A DNA stretch of 6,258 bases from an uncultured Clostridia bacterium. Lineage in GTDB: Bacteria; Bacillota; Clostridia; Christensenellales; Aristaeellaceae. This document shows, piece after piece, positions 1 through 6,258 of the stretch; position 1 is the stretch's first letter; the number at the start of each line of letters is the position of its first letter. Both the position numbers and the translations under genes were made by a program. Under the pieces are notes generated by a model, which did no database searches, was not told where the DNA came from, and saw only the letters and a list, made by a program, of their open reading frames with translations. The DNA lies in assembly GCA_946409855.1 (NCBI GenBank), contig CAMJXZ010000202.1, forward strand, positions 1 through 6,258, written 5' to 3'.

Positions 1-830
1 ACAACGACCTGGCGATCACCGACCATACCCCCGGCTTCGGCAGCGCCGCCAAGTACATCGCCACCTCCGTCAAGGAAATCATCTGCGACGCGATGGGCTT
101 CTCCTACAAGAAAAAGAACGTCACCATCGTGGAGATCATGGGCCGCAACGCGGGCTGGCTGACCGGCGCGTCCGCCCTTTCCCGCAGCGAGGACTGCGAA
201 GGCCCCGACCTGATCTACCTGCCCGAAGTGCCCTTCAACATTGAGAAATTCGTGGATGAAGTCAAGCAGCTTCTGGAAAAGAAGGACGTCGTGGTCGTCA
301 CCGTTTCCGAAGGCATCAAGACCGAGGAAGGCAAGTACGTCTGCGAATACGCCTCCGCTTCCTCCTCCACCGACGCCTTCGGCCACATCCAGATGACCGG
401 CACCGCCGTGTATCTGGCTTCCGTCATCAAGAACGAGCTGGGCTGCAAGACCCGCGCCGTCGAGCTTTCCACCCTGCAGCGCGCCGCGGCGCACTTGGCC
501 AGCCGGGTTGACGTGGACGAAGCGTTCAACGTGGGCGGCGCGACCGTGAAGGCCGCCGACGAAGGCTCCACCGGCGTGATGGTGGTCATCGACCGCGTAT
601 CCGACGATCCCTACCAGGCCGCCACCGGCGTCTATGACGTGCACCGCATCGCCAACGACGAAAAGGTCGTGCCGCGCAAGTGGATCAACAAGGAAGGCAA
701 CTACGTGACCGAGGCGTTCCTCGATTACGTCCGTCCCCTGATCAAGGGCCATTACAACCCCATGATGGTGGAAGGCCTGCCCCGTCACCTGAACATCCAC
801 ACCAGGAACTACGACTGGAACGACAAATAA
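1..830 (+). CDS. 6-phosphofructokinase, C-terminal part (5' end cut off by the window)
   Basis: This enzyme phosphorylates fructose 6-phosphate to fructose 1,6-bisphosphate in cytoplasmic glycolysis. The frame is open from the window edge (first full codon at 3) to TAA at 828-830, giving 275 visible residues. Homologues of this clostridial type have roughly 400, so about 125 N-terminal residues are missing. The Met codon at 93 is internal. The visible part begins inside the catalytic TIDND loop: NDL is complete and the preceding two bases fit the catalytic Asp codon. TDHTPGFGSAAKY, IVEIMGRNAGW (substrate-binding MGR) and VSEGI follow. The segment aligned with E. coli TRATVLGHIQRGG reads TRAVELSTLQRAA here, keeping both arginines but replacing the His and the GG. 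That is typical of the divergent group containing PPi-dependent and mixed enzymes. The residues that separate ATP from PPi use (E. coli 104 and 124) lie upstream, so the phosphoryl donor cannot be read. The family assignment is secure. Confidence 0.96.
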   Translation, partial: NDLAITDHTPGFGSAAKYIATSVKEIICDAMGFSYKKKNVTIVEIMGRNAGWLTGASALSRSEDCEGPDLIYLPEVPFNIEKFVDEVKQLLEKKDVVVVTVSEGIKTEEGKYVCEYASASSSTDAFGHIQMTGTAVYLASVIKNELGCKTRAVELSTLQRAAAHLASRVDVDEAFNVGGATVKAADEGSTGVMVVIDRVSDDPYQAATGVYDVHRIANDEKVVPRKWINKEGNYVTEAFLDYVRPLIKGHYNPMMVEGLPRHLNIHTRNYDWNDK

Positions 831-847
831 TCAGGGTTCAAGCCCGC

Positions 848-887
848 CATAAGCAAAGCCCGCTCCCAGGAGCGGGCTTTGCTTATG
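848..887. terminator. Probable bidirectional intrinsic terminator between convergent genes
   Basis: A perfect inverted repeat has arms at 848-866 and 869-887 (19 nt each). It folds as about 18 bp closed by a CCAG tetraloop. The core is AAAGCCCGCTCC against GGAGCGGGCTTT, so a GC-rich stem is flanked by A residues on one side and T residues on the other in either direction. It begins 17 nt after the phosphofructokinase stop and lies 82 nt beyond the methyltransferase stop on the other strand, which suits termination of both units. The T-run is short (TTT then GCTTAT), so termination may be incomplete. This is inferred from sequence alone. Confidence 0.8.
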
Positions 888-969
888 CAATCGGCCATTT
901 TCGGACTCGGCGCATCCTGTCAAAGACGCGGATTTCCGTACCGTTTTCCGGAAGGGCGGCAGCCGCGCT
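888..969. other. Intergenic spacer with no recognised feature
   Basis: This is the 82-nt remainder of the 139-nt gap between the convergent phosphofructokinase and methyltransferase genes. I see no ribosome binding site, credible ORF, strong hairpin or T-run in it. For leftward transcripts it is the 3' untranslated stretch leading into the shared terminator. Confidence 0.6.
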
Positions 970-1695
970 TTATGCCCTGCCGAAGCGGTACATGCCGATG
1001 GCGGCGGCGATGGCCAGGTTGAGCGAATCGATATCGCCGCTGTGCTCGATCCGCACCGGCGTGCCCACACGGGAAAAATCCGGCGGGAGCCCGGCGCCTT
1101 CGTTGCCGAAGATCAGACAGAAAGGCCGGGGCGGCGGGGCGGCCAGCGCTTCTTCCAGGGTGACCGAACCGTCCAGCATGAAGGGGTAAGCCGCGTGGCC
1201 GGGGAATTCCGCCCGGTAGCTTTCAAAATCCGGGTATTCCCGGACGCGCAGGCTGAACAGCGCCCCCATGGAGGAGCGGACCACGTGGGGCTGGAACACG
1301 TCCGCGCAGGGCTGGATCAGCGCGATGTCCAGGTAGGAAAGGCCCAGCGCCGTCCGCAGGATGGTGCCCAGGTTGCCGGCGTCCGACGGATGGTGCAGCA
1401 CGATGTGCCGGGCCTGCCCGTCCAGGGACGCCTGCCTTTTTTCAAAGACGGCGGCGGCGTAGCAGTTGCCCTTCCCGGACAGGCGGGCCAGCGCCTTGTC
1501 CGCCGTTTCCACCCGGATCTGCTTTTCCCGGCAGACCCGGATCAGCGTCTGCACCCCTTCGGAATCCTCCGTCTGGGAGCTGACCAGCATCCGCCGCACC
1601 AGCTGCGGCGCCTTCAGCGCTGCCTCCATGGACGGGAAAATCCCCGGCGCGTAGGAATAATCAAGCTTTCGGTCATAGGGACTGAGGGACGGCAT
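970..1695 (-). CDS. TrmH/SpoU-family RNA 2'-O-methyltransferase
   Basis: A 241-residue SPOUT-class enzyme predicted to transfer a methyl group from S-adenosylmethionine to a ribose 2'-OH in rRNA or tRNA. The three family motifs are visible. Motif 1 is NLGTILRTA at 108-116, with Asn108 and catalytic-type Arg114. Motif 2 is FGNEGAGL at 196-203. Motif 3 is DSLNLAIAAAIGMYRF at about 223-238. Motifs 2 and 3 would form the trefoil knot that binds SAM. Residues 1 to about 90 are a smaller N-terminal region, possibly for substrate binding, containing LSGKGNCYAAAVF (72-84). The ATG at 1695 is supported by GGAGG five bases upstream. It is the last gene of the leftward run, 56 nt after the helicase gene, and reads toward the shared terminator. 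It resembles clostridial proteins annotated only as TrmH family RNA methyltransferase, and the modified nucleotide cannot be deduced. Family confidence is high; the specific target is unknown. Confidence 0.93.
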   Translation of the reverse strand: MPSLSPYDRKLDYSYAPGIFPSMEAALKAPQLVRRMLVSSQTEDSEGVQTLIRVCREKQIRVETADKALARLSGKGNCYAAAVFEKRQASLDGQARHIVLHHPSDAGNLGTILRTALGLSYLDIALIQPCADVFQPHVVRSSMGALFSLRVREYPDFESYRAEFPGHAAYPFMLDGSVTLEEALAAPPPRPFCLIFGNEGAGLPPDFSRVGTPVRIEHSGDIDSLNLAIAAAIGMYRFGRA

Positions 1696-1700
1696 AGCAA

Positions 1701-1705
1701 CCTCC
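1701..1705 (-). promoter_or_regulatory. Shine-Dalgarno site of the RNA methyltransferase gene
   Basis: GGAGG on the minus strand lies five bases before the ATG at 1695-1693. It fixes the start and shows that this gene has its own strong ribosome loading site rather than depending on coupling to the helicase gene upstream. Confidence 0.85.
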
Positions 1706-1751
1706 GAATCATTGGATCACGCGGTTTCCGCGCGGCGCGGGGCGCCTTTCC

Positions 1752-4022
<2,271 letters not shown>

Positions 4023-4028
4023 AGGCTG

Positions 4029-4033
4029 TCCTC
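4029..4033 (-). promoter_or_regulatory. Shine-Dalgarno site of the helicase gene, overlapping the scpB stop codon
   Basis: GAGGA on the minus strand shares its first two bases with the TGA stop of scpB and lies six bases before the helicase ATG. A ribosome terminating on scpB would sit on this site, which points to translational coupling. Confidence 0.65.
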
Positions 4034-4580
4034 AAATATCCTGGATTTCCAGGCTGTCGGGTTCAGGAGTCTCATCCGCCGGACGGGGCAGGTCGGTCAG
4101 GGAGCGGAGGCCGAAGTGGGACAAAAACCGGTCCGTCGTCCCGTAGAGGATCGGGCGGCCCACGACGTCCTTGCGCCCCACGTCCTCGATCAGGCCTTTT
4201 TTCATCAGCGACTGGACGGAATAATCGCACTTGACCCCGCGGATCTGTTCCATCTCCAGTTTTGTGACCGGCTGGCGGTAGGCGACGATGGCCAGCGTCT
4301 CCAGCGCGGACTGGGACAGGGACTGCTTCTGCACCGGCTGGAGCAGCTTTTCGATGTAGGGCGCGAACTCCCGCCGGGTGGACAGCTGCACATGCTCCCC
4401 GAAGCGTTTGAGGACGATGCCCCGGTTCTGCGCGGCGTATACCCGCTCCATCTCGTCCAGCGCTTCCATCAGCTGATAAGGAGGCAGCTCCAGCGCCCGG
4501 GCCAGGTCATTGACGGGGACCGGCTCCCCGGCGACAAACAGCATGGCCTCCACGATCGGGCCGATTTCCTTAATCTCCAT
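4032..4580 (-). CDS. scpB: Segregation and condensation protein B (ScpB)
   Basis: ScpB dimers bind the kleisin ScpA in the SMC-ScpAB condensin, which organises and helps segregate the nucleoid. The protein has 182 residues, within the usual family range. It carries the expected tandem winged helices. The first is at about 1-80, with MEIKEIGPIVEAMLFVAGEP at the start. The second is at about 88-160, with the family hallmark LSQSALETLAIVAYRQPVTK (88-107), EQIRGV and GRPILYGTTDRFLSHFGL (141-158). Residues 163-182 form an acidic, proline-containing tail that is probably disordered. The ATG overlaps the end of scpA by 11 nt, with a possible AGGAAGG ribosome site 11 bases upstream inside scpA. The overlap is typical of scpAB and should keep the two subunits in balanced supply. 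Identity is not in doubt. Confidence 0.98.
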   Translation of the reverse strand: MEIKEIGPIVEAMLFVAGEPVPVNDLARALELPPYQLMEALDEMERVYAAQNRGIVLKRFGEHVQLSTRREFAPYIEKLLQPVQKQSLSQSALETLAIVAYRQPVTKLEMEQIRGVKCDYSVQSLMKKGLIEDVGRKDVVGRPILYGTTDRFLSHFGLRSLTDLPRPADETPEPDSLEIQDI

Positions 4581-5337
4581 CTTCTTCGGTGCCTTCCTCG
4601 TTCAATTCGTCCGGGTCCGGGGTATGCGGGGTGATGACGATCTCCCCGTAGGTGCCCGTCTGGCTGGCGCGGGCCCGGCCCGCCTTCAGAAGCTCCAGCA
4701 TCGCCAGGAAGGTGGAAACCACCTCGTCCCGGGTGGGGTTTTCCGAAAACAGGCGCTCAAAAGCCACCGGCCCCGCTTTCAGCATGCGCAGGATATGGGT
4801 CATGCAGCGGGATACGGAAAACGCGTCCCGGATGATCCGCCGCTGCACGGGCACCGTTTCCTCGCTGTCCCGGATGCGGGCCAGCACCCGGGCGAAGGCG
4901 GCGGTCAGCCCTTCCAGCGTCAGGTTGTCCAGCTCGTAGGTTGGCGGCGGGAGGGGAAATTCCTCCGGCAGCTTTTCGTACATGGAAGCGGCGGCCTTTT
5001 CAAACTGCTGCATCTCCGCGGCCAGGGTCTTGAGCTGACGGTATTCCTCCAGCTGGCGGATGAGGGCTTTCTCCGGGTCCTCCTCATCCTCCTCCCCTTC
5101 CTTGGGCGGCCTGGGCAGGAGGGCGCGGGACTTGATCTCCACCAGCGTGGCGGCCATCGCCAGGAAGCCGGAAGCGTCGTCCATGTCCAGGTCCGGCGCG
5201 CTGCGCACGTACTCGATGTACTGGCTGGTGACCTCGGAGACAAAGATGTCCTTGATGTCCACCTTGGCTTTGCTGATCAGGAACAGCAGCATGTCCAGCG
5301 GGCCGTCAAACTGGCTCAGGTGCAGGGAAAATGCCAT
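4570..5337 (-). CDS. scpA: Segregation and condensation protein A (ScpA), kleisin subunit
   Basis: ScpA is the kleisin that bridges the two SMC heads and carries the ScpB dimer in bacterial condensin on the nucleoid. The protein has 255 residues, normal for Firmicutes. The N-terminal SMC-binding part contains FDGPLDMLLFLISKAKVDI (10-28) and FLAMAATLVEIKSRALLP (58-75). An acidic linker follows (EGEEDEEDPE, 80-89), then a helical middle with coiled-coil character (about 90-122), a proline-rich stretch (124-132), and the C-terminal winged helix at about 165-235, including VSTFLAMLELLKAGRA (207-222). The tail is acidic. The gene starts 15 nt after the protease stop, and GAGGAG overlapping that TGA lies 11 bases before the ATG. 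No smc gene is visible, as is common because smc usually lies elsewhere. Identity is secure. Confidence 0.98.
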   Translation of the reverse strand: MAFSLHLSQFDGPLDMLLFLISKAKVDIKDIFVSEVTSQYIEYVRSAPDLDMDDASGFLAMAATLVEIKSRALLPRPPKEGEEDEEDPEKALIRQLEEYRQLKTLAAEMQQFEKAAASMYEKLPEEFPLPPPTYELDNLTLEGLTAAFARVLARIRDSEETVPVQRRIIRDAFSVSRCMTHILRMLKAGPVAFERLFSENPTRDEVVSTFLAMLELLKAGRARASQTGTYGEIVITPHTPDPDELNEEGTEEDGD

Positions 5338-5348
5338 ATCGTCGGAGG

Positions 5349-5354
5349 CTCCTC
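5349..5354 (-). promoter_or_regulatory. Shine-Dalgarno site of scpA, overlapping the protease stop codon
   Basis: GAGGAG on the minus strand overlaps the TGA of the M50 protease gene and stands 11 bases before the scpA ATG, a slightly long spacing. The spacer contains CCTCC directly after the site. It is complementary to the Shine-Dalgarno sequence, but too close to fold back on it within one strand. Confidence 0.6.
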
Positions 5355-6120
5355 ATTTAAATAACAGGGAGAAAAAGAATTCGATGACCGGGTTCCACAC
5401 GGCGTTCATCAGGATACCCAGCAGCCGGCCCACCACATTGGTGAACACCAGCAGCGCGATCAGCACGATCTGGAAAATCCGGAACAGCTCGGGGTTCAGG
5501 CGCAGCCGCCCCTTGAGGATCGTGTCGTTCAGCACGTGATAGCCGTCCAGCGGCGGGATCGGCAGAAGGTTGAACAGCGCCAGGCCCAGGTTCAGGCTGG
5601 CGAAATGGCGGAAAAACAGGAACAGGTAATGCGCGGTCAGCGCGCCCGTTCCGGCTTTCCGGGCATACGCGAGCTCCGACAGGGCGTATATGGAATCATA
5701 CCCCACGTTCTGCACGAAGACCCGGGCGGTCAGCGCCATGAAAAACGCGCTCAGCAGGAACAGGATCAGGTTCATCGTGATGCCGGCCAGGGAGACCAGC
5801 AGATCGTCCCGCCGGTAATGGCGGAAATTGTTCGGATTCACGGGAACGGGCTTGGCGTAGCCCACGCCCACCAGCAGCATCATCGTGGTGCCGATCGGGT
5901 CCAGATGGTGGGAGGGATTCAGGGACAGGCGGCCCAGCATCTTGGCCGTCGGGTCGCCGCACCACAGCGCCATGTACCCGTGGGAAATCTCGTGCAGGAT
6001 CAGCGCGCCCAGCAGGGACACGATCTGGATCACCATCACGATGAATCCGTTGCCCGGATCCGCCCGGATGGCGCTGATCCAGGAAAAAAGCATGGAATTG
6101 GAGAACAAAGAAGAAATCAT
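5353..6120 (-). CDS. Site-2 protease family (M50) intramembrane zinc metalloprotease
   Basis: A 255-residue polytopic membrane protein predicted to cleave substrates within or next to the membrane. The zinc-binding HEISH (43-47) lies at the end of a hydrophobic helix (about 25-45). The third metal ligand is the Asp of NLLPIPPLDG (Asp192) in a later hydrophobic stretch (about 165-195). The family segment GYAKPVPVNPNNFR (87-100) is intact. Further hydrophobic segments lie at about 106-135 and 212-240. There is no PDZ or CBS domain, so it is the short soluble-domain-free type often annotated as site-2 protease family protein, not full RseP. ATG 6120 is chosen because GGAGG lies five bases upstream; Met9 and Met10 lack such a site. 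It is the first recognisable gene of the operon and sits directly before scpA, as in many Firmicutes. Its substrate is unknown; the link with condensin may be positional only. Confidence 0.95.
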   Translation of the reverse strand: MISSLFSNSMLFSWISAIRADPGNGFIVMVIQIVSLLGALILHEISHGYMALWCGDPTAKMLGRLSLNPSHHLDPIGTTMMLLVGVGYAKPVPVNPNNFRHYRRDDLLVSLAGITMNLILFLLSAFFMALTARVFVQNVGYDSIYALSELAYARKAGTGALTAHYLFLFFRHFASLNLGLALFNLLPIPPLDGYHVLNDTILKGRLRLNPELFRIFQIVLIALLVFTNVVGRLLGILMNAVWNPVIEFFFSLLFK

Positions 6121-6125
6121 AGAAA

Positions 6126-6130
6126 CCTCC
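6126..6130 (-). promoter_or_regulatory. Shine-Dalgarno site of the M50 protease gene
   Basis: GGAGG on the minus strand is five bases before the ATG at 6120-6118. It supports that start over the methionines at codons 9 and 10. Confidence 0.85.
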
Positions 6131-6177
6131 GGTGTAACTGTTCAATTCCCTTACATAAGGATAAAACACGCATCGGT

Positions 6178-6227
6178 CTGCGGAGGGGGTGATCAGGGGG
6201 AAACCTCCCCCTGATTGTAATCCGCAG
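6178..6227. repeat. Nested inverted repeat upstream of the M50 protease gene
   Basis: The outer arms CTGCGGA (6178-6184) and TCCGCAG (6221-6227) pair perfectly over 7 bp. Inside them ATCAGGGGG (6192-6200) and CCCCCTGAT (6207-6215) pair over 9 bp around a 6-nt loop. Internal strands of 7 and 5 nt separate the two stems. No T-run follows on either strand, so a standard intrinsic terminator is not well supported. It could be a 5' leader structure of the protease operon, the end of an upstream gene's transcript, or a dispersed intergenic repeat. The pairing is seen directly; the role is unknown. Confidence 0.6.
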
Positions 6228-6258
6228 CGGCGGCATGTACGCCGCGAGGAGCATTTTT

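Larger units (their letters stand above)
6121..6258 (-). other. Upstream region of the operon, no confident gene or promoter
   Basis: Apart from the ribosome site and the nested inverted repeat, this 138-nt edge region holds no recognisable gene. On the minus strand TATGTA (6156-6151) is the best -10-like hexamer, but no good -35 stands at the right distance, so I do not call a promoter. A second small dyad (GCGGCG 6227-6232 against CGCCGC 6240-6245) overlaps the end of the larger one. Two short minus-strand frames are open here: one from the window edge to TGA at 6195-6193, and one from ATG at 6254 to a TGA overlapping the protease start. Neither is recognisable. Confidence 0.5.

Noticed and set aside
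831..1070. Small minus-strand and + strand frames that share a similar HKQSPL-x-GAGFAY peptide near the terminator
   Set aside because: The matching peptides arise because both strands of the perfect inverted repeat at 848-887 are being translated; there is no ribosome site or conserved product.
1720..1732. A CGCGG-TTT-CCGCG hairpin in the gap before the methyltransferase gene
   Set aside because: A 5-bp stem with a 3-nt loop and no T-run is too weak to call a terminator or attenuator in GC-rich sequence.
4510..5364. A 284-codon + strand frame opposite scpA
   Set aside because: It is complementary to the well-conserved scpA reading frame and has a low-complexity composition, so it is not a gene.
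6151..6180. A sigma-A-type promoter using TATGTA as the -10 on the minus strand
   Set aside because: The hexamer at the matching -35 position agrees poorly with TTGACA, so the call would be a guess.
5536..6192. A 218-codon + strand frame opposite the M50 protease
   Set aside because: It is antisense to an intact metalloprotease with HExxH and LDG motifs; its Gln/His/Arg-rich product is a shadow.
6192..6215. The 9-bp GC-rich hairpin as a standard intrinsic terminator
   Set aside because: Neither strand has a T-run immediately after the stem, so I kept it as an unexplained inverted repeat.

Overview
The window looks like chromosomal housekeeping DNA from a GC-rich member of the Firmicutes, probably a Clostridia-type lineage. 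The evidence is the clostridial-type phosphofructokinase, the M50 protease-scpA-scpB gene order, strong GGAGG ribosome binding sites and a GC content near 60% by eye. I cannot name the genus. I see no mobile elements, tRNA or rRNA genes, CRISPR arrays or defence genes.

Layout: the left edge (1-830, + strand) is the C-terminal two thirds of a 6-phosphofructokinase. It is followed by a long perfect inverted repeat (848-887), best read as a terminator shared with the genes that converge from the right. Everything from 970 to 6120 lies on the minus strand and reads right to left as one probable operon. In transcription order it encodes a site-2 (M50) membrane protease, ScpA, ScpB, an MrfA/YprA-type DEAD/DEAH helicase with a C-terminal cysteine cluster, and a TrmH/SpoU-family RNA 2'-O-methyltransferase. 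The first four genes are tightly packed: a 15-nt gap, an 11-nt overlap and a 9-nt gap, with two of the ribosome binding sites overlapping the preceding stop codon. The methyltransferase follows after 56 nt.

Functionally, ScpA and ScpB are the non-SMC subunits of the bacterial SMC condensin. MrfA-type helicases act in excision repair of DNA damage such as mitomycin adducts. The operon therefore places chromosome organisation next to a repair helicase, with a membrane protease and an RNA methylase at its ends. Only the protease-scpA-scpB part is a familiar conserved arrangement. The mrfA placement, without its usual mrfB partner in view, is less familiar.

The right edge (6121-6258) has no confident gene. 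It holds a nested inverted repeat (6178-6227), which could be a leader structure, a terminator of an upstream gene or a dispersed repeat. I found no convincing new biological system. The points worth a second look are the mrfA linkage, the right-edge structure and the cofactor question for the phosphofructokinase.
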